Below, in pieces: positions 51,406 through 60,168 of a stretch of DNA of 64,000 nt. The stretch spans positions 1,364,001 through 1,428,000 of the forward strand of contig OZ244967.1 in assembly GCA_965222695.1 (NCBI GenBank). Reading direction: 5' to 3'. A model generated the notes under the pieces. It had not been told where the DNA came from, did no database searches, and saw only the letters and a list, made by a program, of their open reading frames with translations. Origin of the DNA: UBA7957 sp965222695. Lineage in GTDB: Bacteria; Pseudomonadota; Gammaproteobacteria; Granulosicoccales; Granulosicoccaceae. Within the stretch, counting starts at the first letter, position 1, and each line of letters begins with the position of its first letter. The translations under genes were made by a program, and so were the position numbers.

Positions 51406-52302
51406 TCACGACTGTCTGCAATAAATACCCCGGATATAATCGTCCAGCCCTGGAGTCCTATACTTGTCAGCTCGCCAAAGTATCGGGAAATGATTTTCAT
51501 CCGGCTCGTTATCCGAAAGGCGCCGATAGCGGCCATAAACAGGACCGATTCCCTGATGAAATTGTGTGGGAACCAATGTAACGTCACTGCGCATGGCATG
51601 TAAGGCTAAAGAACGTCGATGATGCTCTGCCCGGTTTGGACCAGATCCGTGCCACAAATATCCATGATGAAAAGCACCTCCCCCCGCGGGAACTTCGACA
51701 TAGGTAATCTCGGGGTTTACTCCTTTTTGCTTTGCGGCTGTTTCCATTGGAGATAAATAGTTGTCGGGAGCGTGAAATTCTCCGGTGGGTGTCGACAATT
51801 GCCACCGGTGTGATCCCTTGATATATTCGAGAGTTCCTCCCTCTGCAGTTGTATTATCCAAAGCAATCCAGCAAGTACAAAGATCGGATGGAGAAAACCA
51901 GGATAAGTAGGCACTGTCCTGATGAAAACCCAGTGATTTCGCACCGGGCGGTTTCCACAAAACATTATCAATCATTATTCGGGTACCCTCCCAACCGGTC
52001 AATTTGCAGATGGTTCGACCAAGTTTTGCCGACAATACGACCTTGGCGATTGTCCGGTTTGCCTTCCAGCCATTGCAGATCTGTCGAGTTAGCGAAGGGT
52101 CATTCTCCCCTTTCTGCCAATTCACCTCATCCGGTCTAACTCCAGTTTCGAAGCATCCACTGAATAGATCGCTAAATGCTTGATTGACGGGTTGAATCAA
52201 GGATTCGTCAATTAAATTGTCGACTATCAGAAATCCGTTGCTTTCGCAACTTGATCTATATTCTTCAGATATATCAATCATCTCTGAATTCTCCATAAGC
52301 AT
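51406..52302 (-). CDS. Phytanoyl-CoA dioxygenase (PhyH) family hydroxylase
   Basis: 298 residues of the Fe(II)/2-oxoglutarate dioxygenase superfamily. Iron triad: HQD in LGFHQDSAYLSWF and the distal His in GYLWHGSGPN; the following Arg (HRRSLAL) would bind 2-oxoglutarate. Family members hydroxylate small compounds such as ectoine, alkyl amines or side chains. Start ATG 52302; the internal ATG 52281 has a better ribosome site (GGAG, 9 nt). 16 bp downstream of the FAD oxidase gene, so same operon. Substrate unknown. Confidence 0.87.
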   Translation of the reverse strand: MLMENSEMIDISEEYRSSCESNGFLIVDNLIDESLIQPVNQAFSDLFSGCFETGVRPDEVNWQKGENDPSLTRQICNGWKANRTIAKVVLSAKLGRTICKLTGWEGTRIMIDNVLWKPPGAKSLGFHQDSAYLSWFSPSDLCTCWIALDNTTAEGGTLEYIKGSHRWQLSTPTGEFHAPDNYLSPMETAAKQKGVNPEITYVEVPAGGGAFHHGYLWHGSGPNRAEHHRRSLALHAMRSDVTLVPTQFHQGIGPVYGRYRRLSDNEPDENHFPILWRADKYRTPGLDDYIRGIYCRQS

Positions 52303-52318
52303 GAAATAGGAATCGCCA

Positions 52319-53626
52319 TCAAAGCGAACCTTCTAATCTGTCTTTATGTCGATAAAAGATATTGACTATGGGAAGAAACCAGGGTTTTCCAAAATATACT
52401 GGAATGCGTGGAAAGGGAGTCATTGCGAATGGGGTTTTTCCCTCCGGGTTTCCCAGTACAGCGTGGGCTATTTTATAGCCGAGATAGGGTGCCATGGCAA
52501 TTCCGGAGCCGTTGTATGCAGTAGCAAAATATTCACCGGACTTCAGTCTCCCGATATGCGGTATTCCATCTTGGCTTATTGCCACTTTCCCAGACCAGGA
52601 ATGGGTCACCTTTACACCGTCTAACACTGGAAACAGCTGTAACATTAACGCATGTAAGATCTTTGCACTTTGCTTCGGTCTCAATGCCTGTACCGCCGCA
52701 CGACCACCGAACAATAACCTTTTACCATCAGGAGATATCCTGTAATAGCAGTGACGACTGCGTGATTCTACGATCATTCGACCGCCGGGGATCAGTGACT
52801 GCGGCACACCTTCATCAAGCGACTCGGTGGCGACTATAAAACTGTGTACAGGTACGACTCGCCTGCAAAGTTCCGGCATGGATGTATCCCTGTAGCCATT
52901 TGTTGCCAGAATTACGTCATCGCTGAAAAAACTTCGCATTGCCGTACTAACCTTGAAACGCTTCCCATCCTTTTCGATTCTTATAACGGGATTGTCGGGT
53001 AAAAGGGTGACCCCAAGGGAGATCGTCAGGTTTAACAATTCACGATGAAACCTGGCGGGATGTAAAGAACCGTGTTGATGATAGATGCAGCCACCTTGAT
53101 AGGAATCGGTATTGACTTGAAGATGTTGCTCAGAATGCGGCACAACCTCAGCATCAAGACTTATGTATTTCCGCATGGCTTCCAAATCTTTCGCCATCGA
53201 CTCAAAATGTGTTTTGTTCCACGCCGCTCGAAACCGGCCGCAACGCCTGAAATCACAATTAAGTTTTTCCTCTTGAATAAAATTACCGGTGAATGATAGC
53301 GCCTCGCTCCCTTCCCGAAGCAGATCTATCGCCAATGATTTCCCGAACCTTTTTCGCAGAGAATCAAATCCGACCTTATGACCGCTGCCGATCATTCCTC
53401 CGTTTCGCGTACTCGCGCCACTGCCGGGCCGGTTCGCGTCAATTACCAGGACTGACCTTCCTTCTCTCACCAGCGTGATTGCCGCAGTCAATCCAGTATA
53501 GCCGGCGCCGACGATAATCACGTCATTTTCATTTGATATTCTAAGAATAGGTATATCTTGAGGTGGTGCGTCTTCCCACCACCATGGACTGGATTTAAGC
53601 TGTATATCATCAGAGCTACCAGCCAT
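52319..53626 (-). CDS. FAD-dependent amine oxidoreductase (PuuB/DAO-like)
   Basis: 435 residues. The WWWEDAPP tryptophan-rich N-terminus and FAD fold VIIVGAGYTGLTAAITLV, with GSGASTRNGGMIGSG, are typical of gamma-glutamylputrescine oxidase-like enzymes. The C-terminus has DGIPHIGRL and the FATAYNGSGIAMAPYLG flavin-binding block. Cytoplasmic oxidation of a secondary or glutamylated amine is likely. Operon with the PhyH gene and near the importer. Confidence 0.88.
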   Translation of the reverse strand: MAGSSDDIQLKSSPWWWEDAPPQDIPILRISNENDVIIVGAGYTGLTAAITLVREGRSVLVIDANRPGSGASTRNGGMIGSGHKVGFDSLRKRFGKSLAIDLLREGSEALSFTGNFIQEEKLNCDFRRCGRFRAAWNKTHFESMAKDLEAMRKYISLDAEVVPHSEQHLQVNTDSYQGGCIYHQHGSLHPARFHRELLNLTISLGVTLLPDNPVIRIEKDGKRFKVSTAMRSFFSDDVILATNGYRDTSMPELCRRVVPVHSFIVATESLDEGVPQSLIPGGRMIVESRSRHCYYRISPDGKRLLFGGRAAVQALRPKQSAKILHALMLQLFPVLDGVKVTHSWSGKVAISQDGIPHIGRLKSGEYFATAYNGSGIAMAPYLGYKIAHAVLGNPEGKTPFAMTPFPRIPVYFGKPWFLPIVNIFYRHKDRLEGSL

Positions 53627-53773
53627 GCACTCTTCAACCTGGTAAAAGCGGGCTCCTCAGCTCTGCTGGGGAGGCAGTAACAGTCTCTAACATCAAAGTT
53701 GAAGTGCCTTGTTATGCGGCGGATTTATGCTCAATATCCCACCCTGGAAATACAAGCACTGCGGGGAGGCAAT

Positions 53774-53908
53774 TTAACGCCCTGCCAATACCTTTACCCT
53801 TTCAACGCCCAATTGGATGTCACCTTCAACCTTGTAAATCACCCTGTATTGAATATTTAGCCTGTCGGTGCCATCACTGTCAACACCCGGTGAGTATTGC
53901 CGATTCAT
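53774..53908 (-). pseudogene. Possible remnant of a RelE/ParE-like toxin
   Basis: Reading leftward from ATG 53908 to the stop at 53774 gives 44 codons whose middle reads IQYRVIYKVEGDIQLGVERVK, resembling the last strands of RelE/ParE toxins. The catalytic start of the fold and an antitoxin are missing. It stands in a 1.08-kb gene-poor stretch (53627-54703) with no other clear gene. It may instead be a common intergenic repeat; low certainty. Confidence 0.3.
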
Positions 53909-54474
53909 CGCATTCGCGTAGCGATCGGGTTAAAGTTATGTCAACACCATCGATTTGTCCGCACTTCTCCGACGCTGCTGTGCTGTTCCTCATAGGCGTT
54001 CTGATGCGCAGATGCACTTACAACGATTACAAAATCGGATGGGTAAAGCTACAGCGCTATCCGCTCTGGCCTACACGAGTTAATCGCGCAATGCAGATAA
54101 AACCCATCGTCTAACTGGATCGTAGAATGGCACGAAGGGTGTTCATGTTCGTTAACTGTTTCAGAGAAAACATCGGAAGGTTCGTATGTGCTGTGTGCGT
54201 GTGGCATGAATATCAGTTTTGCGACAATGAGTAAACAGAATAAAAGATATTTGACCTAACGGTGATTATTTTTAACGTAAAACTAATTTTATTCACTGAC
54301 ACAGTGTCGACTGTTTTCATGCCGGCCTATCCTGTCTTCGGGATAAAAACCGACACGCCATCTTTCTTAACGGTATCATAACACAGATTAAATACAAGTC
54401 TGGTGGTTTCCAGCACCCGGCCCCTTCACCGAATGACTAAAGAATTGTGGTAACTCGGCGTTTACAACACAAGG

Positions 54475-54494
54475 CTAAACCCCCACTTGCATTG
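54475..54494. repeat. 20-bp direct repeat, left copy
   Basis: CTAAACCCCCACTTGCATTG is identical to 58822-58841. The two copies flank the cytochrome b / SHP / diheme / two-component operon at 54.7-58.5 kb. In one frame both copies code for KPPLAL, so it may be part of a small-protein motif rather than a recombination site. Confidence 0.6.
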
Positions 54495-54639
54495 ACGGTC
54501 CCAGCCAATACACCATATATGTCGTGACTTGACCATACAGACACTGCCGGATAGGCCCAATCGTTTTAATTTTCAGTAGGCGCCCAATCCGCCCGTTTCC
54601 CGGGTCAGGGTTATCGGTCGTGCCGTACTGTCCGCATTT

Positions 54640-54656
54640 TTTAAGCTTTGTTTAAG
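54640..54656 (+). promoter_or_regulatory. TTTAAG-N5-TTTAAG response-regulator box and promoter
   Basis: Two TTTAAG half-sites with 11-bp spacing (54640-54645 and 54651-54656), the form bound by QseB/PmrA-class OmpR regulators. TAACAT at 54667-54672 could be the -10 and lies 32 bp before the cytochrome b start. The operon encodes its own OmpR-type regulator, so autoregulation is likely. Confidence 0.65.
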
Positions 54657-54703
54657 CTGTCATCTGTAACATCGTTCTCAATTCAATAACGCAGGAATTG
54701 GAA

Positions 54704-55318
54704 ATGTCTCTACCGAATCGAAACCCGTCGACTGTCAAGGCCTGGGACCCCCTGATCCGGGTATTTCACTGGAGTCTCGTTTTTTTCTTTTTACTGGCCT
54801 TTACCACTGAGGATGACTGGATGAATGTGCACGTGTGGGCTGGATACGCCGTTTTGATGCTAATCGGATTTCGCCTACTGTGGGGATTGATCGGCACGCA
54901 TAACGCGCGTTTTCTGACCTTTGTCAAACCGCCAAGCGTTGTGATCCGACACCTGCGGGATATGTTGTCGATGCAACCTCGGCATTACCTTGGGCACAAT
55001 CCGGTGGCAGCTGTCATGATCGTTGCCTTACTTGCGAGCATTAGCCTGATTGCCCTCAGTGGTCTGGTGCTGATTGCGAGTGAAGGACAGGGGCCGCTGG
55101 CAGACACGCTGTTCGCAAGGATAAACGGCGAGACGATGGAAGACATACACGAATTCTTCGCCGATCTCACGCTGTTGCTCGTTGTCGTCCATATTGCAGG
55201 GGTGGTCGTCAGCAGTTTTCTTGAAGGTGAAAACTTGATTAAGGCAATGATAACCGGGTGTAAAAAGGCACGTGCGCACTGGGTGGACGTCGACCCGGAT
55301 AGGAGGATAAGACAGTGA
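54704..55318 (+). CDS. Cytochrome b561-type membrane protein
   Basis: 204 residues, four membrane helices (VFHWSLVFFFLLAF; HVWAGYAVLMLIGFRLLWGLIG; AVMIVALLASISLIALSGLVLI; LTLLLVVVHIAGVVVSSF) with paired His for two b hemes (FHWS, VHVWAG, IHEFF, VVHIAG). Passes electrons between the quinone pool and the periplasmic cytochromes encoded next. ATG 54704 chosen with AGGA upstream; a TTG two codons earlier exists. Its stop overlaps the next GTG start. Confidence 0.9.
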   Translation: MSLPNRNPSTVKAWDPLIRVFHWSLVFFFLLAFTTEDDWMNVHVWAGYAVLMLIGFRLLWGLIGTHNARFLTFVKPPSVVIRHLRDMLSMQPRHYLGHNPVAAVMIVALLASISLIALSGLVLIASEGQGPLADTLFARINGETMEDIHEFFADLTLLLVVVHIAGVVVSSFLEGENLIKAMITGCKKARAHWVDVDPDRRIRQ

Positions 55319-55707
55319 ATTCAGAAATACTCAGGGCAGCGTTTCTCTTAGCAATGGCGTTTACATCAGCTGCGCTTTTTGCCGCTTCCGACCCAATCGA
55401 TCAACTGGAAGTCTATCGCCAGATGGGTGTCAAGCAGTCGGATCCGGCACGCGGCAGGCAGCTGTGGTATGCAACGGCCGGGCAACGCAGTTGCACCAGT
55501 TGCCACGGCGATCAGCCTGCGAATAGCGGCAAACACATCCAAACCGGCAAGGTGATCGAGCCAATGGCGCGGTCGGTAAATCCAGAGCGGTTCCAAAGCT
55601 CGAAGAAAATTGAGAAATGGTTTTTACGCAATTGTAAATGGACCTTTGGCCGCCAATGCAGCACCCAGGAGAAGGCCGATATTTTGACCTGGCTCTCGGG
55701 CCAGTAA
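55315..55707 (+). CDS. SHP-type cytochrome c (DUF1924)
   Basis: 130 residues with signal peptide (AAFLLAMAFTSAALFAA) and heme site CTSCH at 60-64. Two more Cys (RNCKWTFGRQCST) fit the disulfide of the sphaeroides heme protein group; its heme iron is known to bind small ligands such as O2 or NO. GTG start at 55315 with AGGAGG upstream, overlapping the cytochrome b stop by 4 nt. Usually found with a diheme partner, as here. Confidence 0.88.
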   Translation: MNSEILRAAFLLAMAFTSAALFAASDPIDQLEVYRQMGVKQSDPARGRQLWYATAGQRSCTSCHGDQPANSGKHIQTGKVIEPMARSVNPERFQSSKKIEKWFLRNCKWTFGRQCSTQEKADILTWLSGQ

Positions 55708-55727
55708 GTTTAACGGGAGAAATGAAG

Positions 55728-56306
55728 ATGAAAACAAAATCAACCATGATCATTGGATCTGCAATACTGATCTCGATCCTGACAATCAGTTTTTACGGTC
55801 TGGGGCAAAGCCTCGCTTCCGGTGGAATCGAAACCGACGATCATGATCTGGATCACCAGGAGTACGACAATAATAGCCGACGTGTTATGCCAACGATAAA
55901 TCCGGTATATTTGGAAGAATGCGGCAGTTGTCACATGGCCTATCCCGCTATGTTGCTACCGGATCGGAGTTGGCAGAAACTCATGGCAGGGCTTGAGGAT
56001 CACTTCGGCGAAAATGCCGAGCTCGATGTTGTGACACATCGCAGTATCGAGGATTATTTGATGCGCGAAAGCACCCGTATATCCTATCGAAAATTATTCA
56101 GAAATCTGGGTAAAGCGGCGCCGCTACGGATCACCGAACTGCCGTACTTCGTACACGAGCATGACGAAATTCCGGTGCGGTTCATCGCTGGCAATGCGCA
56201 GGTGAAATCGCTGAGCCAGTGTAACGCCTGCCATCTCGATGCGCAAAGAGGCCGATTCGATGAAGACGATGTTGTTATTCCTGGCTTTGGTCGCTGGGAC
56301 GATTAG
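55728..56306 (+). CDS. Diheme cytochrome c (SHP partner)
   Basis: 192 residues. A membrane or signal helix (TMIIGSAILISILTISFYGL) and two heme sites, CGSCH and CNACH, near the middle and the end. Supplies electrons to the SHP-type cytochrome. ATG 55728 has GGAG 8 nt upstream; the ATG 6 nt earlier is too close to that site. Overlaps the PepSY gene by 47 nt. Confidence 0.87.
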   Translation: MKTKSTMIIGSAILISILTISFYGLGQSLASGGIETDDHDLDHQEYDNNSRRVMPTINPVYLEECGSCHMAYPAMLLPDRSWQKLMAGLEDHFGENAELDVVTHRSIEDYLMRESTRISYRKLFRNLGKAAPLRITELPYFVHEHDEIPVRFIAGNAQVKSLSQCNACHLDAQRGRFDEDDVVIPGFGRWDD

Positions 56307-56565
56307 CTGCCGGGTTTCGGCAGACGAAGAACTTGACCAGGCGGAAATTCGTGAGTTAGTCAACCAGGGCAAAATCATGCCGCTCGAAGCCATCCTCGCG
56401 CACTTTCCACCGAATGAATACGGCAGATTACTCGATCTCGAAGTCGAGCGCGAGCATGGTATTGTGGTATACGAATTCGAGTTTCTACACGCCAACGGAC
56501 ACATCGTGGAGATTGAGGTTGATGCGCGGAATGGGACCATACTGGAGCGGGAGATCGAGGATTGA
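56260..56565 (+). CDS. PepSY-domain exported protein
   Basis: 101 residues: signal peptide (MLLFLALVAGTISCRVSA), then a PepSY domain (LVNQGKIMPLEAILAHFP; IVVYEFEFLHANGHIVEIEVDARNGTILEREIED). Small PepSY proteins often sit beside a two-component system and modulate its sensor. Starts inside the diheme gene (GAGG 8 nt upstream of ATG 56260) and its stop overlaps the regulator start. Confidence 0.85.
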   Translation: MKTMLLFLALVAGTISCRVSADEELDQAEIRELVNQGKIMPLEAILAHFPPNEYGRLLDLEVEREHGIVVYEFEFLHANGHIVEIEVDARNGTILEREIED

Positions 56566-57221
56566 AACTATTACTAGCAGAGGATGATGTTGAGCTGACA
56601 GAATATCTGATGCACAATCTGAAGTCCTCGGGATATGTAGTAGAGTGGGCAAACAACGGCATCGACACCGAATTTCTCGCCTTGGAGGAAGATTTCGACG
56701 GCATCATTCTCGACCTGGGCCTACCGCAAAAGCCCGGGCTTGAGGTGTTACGCTGCTGGCGTGAACAGGAGCTCAAGACGCCTGTACTGATTTTGACCGC
56801 ACGGGATACATGGCAGGAGCGCGTCGATGGTCTTCGGGCCGGCGCCGATGACTATCTTGGCAAGCCGTTCGAATTCGAAGAATTACTTGCACGCCTTGAG
56901 GCAATTCTGCGCCGCCGGTTCGGCCACGCGGACAACAACCTGCAATACAACGATATCGCACTCAATGTCGATGCCCGCACGGTAAGGATTGCCGACGGGG
57001 CAAACACCCAGCTCACCGCTATCGAATTCAGGTTGTTACGCTACCTGATGTTGAACCCGGGCAGGATCCTATCGAAAACCGAACTGAGCGAACATGTCTA
57101 CGAGGAAGAAAAAATTAAGGATAGCAATGTGATCGAAGTTTACATAAACCGCTTGCGTTCTATTCTCGGCAAGAAACGGATTACAACCTACCGGGGTCAG
57201 GGATACTGCTTATCGGCCTGA
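56562..57221 (+). CDS. OmpR/QseB-type response regulator
   Basis: 219 residues: receiver domain with acidic patch EDD (7-9), phospho-acceptor Asp51 (IILDLGLPQKPG), Lys in DDYLGKPFEFEELLARL, then a winged-helix DNA-binding domain (LTAIEFRLLRYLMLNPGRILSKTELSEHVY; SNVIEVYINRLR). TTG start at 56562, overlapping the PepSY stop by 4 nt. Likely binds the TTTAAG repeat at 54640. Confidence 0.92.
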   Translation: MKLLLAEDDVELTEYLMHNLKSSGYVVEWANNGIDTEFLALEEDFDGIILDLGLPQKPGLEVLRCWREQELKTPVLILTARDTWQERVDGLRAGADDYLGKPFEFEELLARLEAILRRRFGHADNNLQYNDIALNVDARTVRIADGANTQLTAIEFRLLRYLMLNPGRILSKTELSEHVYEEEKIKDSNVIEVYINRLRSILGKKRITTYRGQGYCLSA

Positions 57222-57244
57222 ATTGGGTCCGGCAATAAAACGAT

Positions 57245-58546
57245 ATGTACAGTCTAAGAAAAAGGATTGCACGAAACCTCAGCCTCAACCTGCTGGCGGT
57301 GATGGTTGGCCTGCTGATCGTGATGTATTTTTTTGTTCAGCAGTTGCTGCACGACTATATCCTGACACATTTACAACATGATGCTGAAAGTCTTGCAAAC
57401 GTCATTTATAAAGATCCGGACGAAGGCTGGAAAATTGACCCGGAGAGAATGTCGACCATCTACAGCCGGGTCCGATCCGGTCATTATTATTATGTCGCGG
57501 CCGACCAGCAGGTGCTTATCTCCCGGTCGTTGTTCGATGCCGAATTCCCTGGGGTCAAAGATAATAATCCGTCCGGCGGCGATTACCAGGCCGACGGTCC
57601 GGGCGATGAGCGATGGATGATCTGGCATCAATATGTGACCAAGAATGACCAAATGATCGGGATCTGGATTGCGGAGGATATCGCGCCGTTACAACACCAG
57701 TTACTGCAATACTCGGCGGTTATCATCGGAGTAATCGTAATAGTCACGACACTACTGTTTTTCCTTCAACAGCGCACCTTGCACCAAGCTTTCGAGGTAT
57801 TCGACTGGTTGCGAATGAATCTGACGGCGATACGGCAAATGGAAGGTAAAAAATCGCAGGTGCCGATACCGCTGGAAGTGATGCCGCTGTTGAAGGAAAT
57901 AGAAAAACTGGCCGATCATTTGAGTCACCGGATCGTGCGTACACGTAATGCAATGGGCAACCTCGCTCATGAACTCAAACGTCCACTGCAGTTGTTGGCG
58001 ATTCAGTTGGAAACCGGGCGAGACAAGGACATGAAAAAAACACTTGTCGAGATCAGGCAACTTCTCGAGCGCGAACTGCGGCGAGCAAGAATTTCGGGTT
58101 CATCAAGTGCCGTTGGTGTATTTTGTATTACAAAGGAAATGGATTATATGCTTGATGTGTTACGCAAAATATACCCGCATATCAAAATCGATACTCAAAT
58201 TGAAAGGCGAATCGAAACCCTTGAACTTGACCGCCATGACATGCTCGAGCTGATCGGCAATTTACTCGACAATGCGTGCAAGTTTGCCCGATCCCGCATA
58301 CGATGCAAGGTCGCTTCAGCCGAAAGGGTGCTCGAGCTTGTATTTGAAGACGATGGAAACGGGCTCCGACCCGAACAGCTGCAGCAACTAAACCGGCGTG
58401 GTCAGCGGCTGGATGAACGCGTATCAGGGCATGGACTGGGACTGGGTATTTGCCGCGATATTCTTAATTATTACAATGGCGAACTGATATTCGGAAAGTC
58501 TGAACTAGGAGGGCTATGCGTGATTATAAAAATTCCTATGCCATAG
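57245..58546 (+). CDS. Sensor histidine kinase (QseC/PhoQ-like)
   Basis: 433 residues. Transmembrane helices at about 13-35 and 155-173 around a periplasmic sensor, a HAMP-like linker, phosphoacceptor His242 (GNLAHELKRPLQ), and HATPase domain with NLLDNACKFA, DDGNGL and GHGLGLGI motifs. Partner of the preceding regulator, 23 bp away. The periplasmic cytochromes and PepSY protein suggest redox or metal sensing. Confidence 0.92.
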   Translation: MYSLRKRIARNLSLNLLAVMVGLLIVMYFFVQQLLHDYILTHLQHDAESLANVIYKDPDEGWKIDPERMSTIYSRVRSGHYYYVAADQQVLISRSLFDAEFPGVKDNNPSGGDYQADGPGDERWMIWHQYVTKNDQMIGIWIAEDIAPLQHQLLQYSAVIIGVIVIVTTLLFFLQQRTLHQAFEVFDWLRMNLTAIRQMEGKKSQVPIPLEVMPLLKEIEKLADHLSHRIVRTRNAMGNLAHELKRPLQLLAIQLETGRDKDMKKTLVEIRQLLERELRRARISGSSSAVGVFCITKEMDYMLDVLRKIYPHIKIDTQIERRIETLELDRHDMLELIGNLLDNACKFARSRIRCKVASAERVLELVFEDDGNGLRPEQLQQLNRRGQRLDERVSGHGLGLGICRDILNYYNGELIFGKSELGGLCVIIKIPMP

Positions 58547-58739
58547 CAGTGCGTCATTCTACCGGTTCGACCAGGAGAAGCAAAGTTTCAAGCATAATAA
58601 CCCGTAAAAAGAAATTCAGTAACTTCAAATGCAATAACAGTGTTACATAATAATGCAGGCTATTTTATTTGTTGTCTTGATTAAGGTCAGGGAAAGCTAA
58701 TAGCCAGACCAACTACACTAAAGTGTCCGCATCGATACT

Positions 58740-58907
58740 ATGAAAAAGCACTGGGGCGGATATTTGCTTATTGTTGATGGTTCAATTCCAGTAGTCGATA
58801 CCGGACATCCTCGATACTGTCCTAAACCCCCACTTGCATTGGATGTACTCTACGATAGCTCGATGAAAGTAAAGTGCCAATGCTGCCGTTCAAAATTTAA
58901 AGCATAA
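58740..58907 (+). CDS. Possible small Cys-rich protein
   Basis: 55 codons: MKKHWGGYLLIVDG start, RYCPKPPLALDV middle and KVKCQCCRSKFKA end. Four Cys (one in RYC, three in CQCC) could form a zinc site. No ribosome site is seen. It contains the right copy of the 20-bp repeat (58822-58841) in the KPPLAL part. It stands in the 371-bp gap between the kinase and the ankyrin gene. The regular composition and Cys pairing favour a real gene, but certainty is low. Confidence 0.38.
   Translation: MKKHWGGYLLIVDGSIPVVDTGHPRYCPKPPLALDVLYDSSMKVKCQCCRSKFKA
58822..58841. repeat. 20-bp direct repeat, right copy
   Basis: Identical to 54475-54494; 4.35 kb separates them. It lies inside the possible small gene at 58740-58907, where it codes for part of PKPPLAL. 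Confidence 0.6.
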
Positions 58908-58917
58908 CAGACTAATA

Positions 58918-59604
58918 TCATTTCGCACCTACCTGCTTCAACAGGCCAGCGATCCGCGAGTACCCTCTCTGCAGTGCGTGTCCTAGTGGCGTAACACCCT
59001 CACTATCAGGCAGATTGACGTCAGCTCCAGATTCAATAAGCAGACGAATGATTTTGAAATAAGTCTCGCTACCATCACCGAGAATAATTGCCTCTAGCAA
59101 GGCAGTCCAGCCAAGGTAATTGACATGATCAATGTCGATGCCGGTGGTCAGCAGGTACTCCACAGTTTCAACGTGACCGTGATGAGCAGCGGGAATTAGA
59201 GCTGTTCCACCATACCGGTTTACGCTCTCAAGGTCAGCACCAGCCACTACCGTCATTCGTAAAATTTCAAGCCGCCCCTCTGCGCCTGCATATAAATAGG
59301 GGCTGTCATTGATATCATCACGGGCATTAACATCCGCACCCGAATCGATGAGTATTCTCGCTATCTCCACGTGATTTCTATAGGTAGCAATCAATAAAGC
59401 CGTGCGCCTGCGATTGTCGCGGGCGTCTATATTTACTCTCCGTCCGATGTGTTCCCTTACTTGCTTGAGATCTCCGCGAAATACCGCATCAAGAAAGCCG
59501 GCCTGTGTGCCATTGCCATTGGAATTTTCGGCATTCACAACAATACTTAGCAAGAGAGAAAATACAGCCAGGCCAAATGGGAGTACCCAGGGTATCAATC
59601 GCAT
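58918..59604 (-). CDS. Exported ankyrin-repeat protein
   Basis: 228 residues: signal peptide (VLPFGLAVFSLLLSIVVNA) and five to six ankyrin repeats (RRTALLIATYRNHVEIARILIDSGADVNARD is one unit, seen as ALLIATYRNHVEIARI; later GGTALIPAAHHGHVETVEYLL). Periplasmic protein-protein interaction module. Its ATG overlaps the end of the deaminase gene by 10 nt; the pair forms a two-gene operon. Confidence 0.9.
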   Translation of the reverse strand: MRLIPWVLPFGLAVFSLLLSIVVNAENSNGNGTQAGFLDAVFRGDLKQVREHIGRRVNIDARDNRRRTALLIATYRNHVEIARILIDSGADVNARDDINDSPYLYAGAEGRLEILRMTVVAGADLESVNRYGGTALIPAAHHGHVETVEYLLTTGIDIDHVNYLGWTALLEAIILGDGSETYFKIIRLLIESGADVNLPDSEGVTPLGHALQRGYSRIAGLLKQVGAK

Positions 59605-60089
59605 GATCGAGGAGGGCCACCTTTTGTTGCACTTCTACCGTAGATCATGGTTTTGATTCCTACCCAATTTGCCGCTGCCTGACACATGGCACAAGGTGGA
59701 CTTGAAGAGTACAAAATTGCCCCGCGCAAGTTGCTCGAACCAAACCGCCTGGCAGCATCCCGGATAGCGGACATTTCAGCATGCGCGGTTGGATCCTGGT
59801 CAATCACTACCCGGCTCCAGGACTCCCCGATGATTTCACCATAATTTACTACGACTGCACCGTATGCCTGATCGCCCTCTTCAATGGCCAGATGTTTCAT
59901 CAAAAACGCACGTTCGATATAAGCTTCATCAGTGCTTTCAGACGGTTGTACCAGCGAGTGGATCGACGATCTCGCACGTGCGCTCCCCAATAAACTTGCC
60001 AAACCGATACCACTGATTTTAGTTAACAAGTTTCTGCGAGATACTTTTTGCAATTTGCTGGATAGCGATTTTGATAGAGTCACTTTCAT
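59595..60089 (-). CDS. Cytidine/guanine-deaminase-like protein with Tat signal
   Basis: 164 residues. Zinc-dependent deaminase motifs: HAE at 103-105 (THAE-type, DPTAHAEMSAIRDA) and PPCAMC at 131-136. The N-terminus has a twin-arginine signal (SRRNLLTK, then GIGLASLLGSARA), unusual for this normally cytoplasmic family. Closest to the guanine deaminase/TadA group. Could act in the periplasm on a nucleobase or related ring. Operon with the ankyrin protein. Confidence 0.85.
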   Translation of the reverse strand: MKVTLSKSLSSKLQKVSRRNLLTKISGIGLASLLGSARARSSIHSLVQPSESTDEAYIERAFLMKHLAIEEGDQAYGAVVVNYGEIIGESWSRVVIDQDPTAHAEMSAIRDAARRFGSSNLRGAILYSSSPPCAMCQAAANWVGIKTMIYGRSATKGGPPRSCD

Positions 60090-60168
60090 TTTAAAATAAA
60101 TCTTTGGTCATCGAAGAACACTCATCACAATTCAAGCCCCGATCTATACAACTCGACCCACACAACCC

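Noticed and set aside
53704..54114. 136-codon rightward ORF after the FAD oxidase
   Set aside because: Composition is random (many Cys, Pro, His), no ribosome site, and it overlaps the toxin-like fragment on the other strand.
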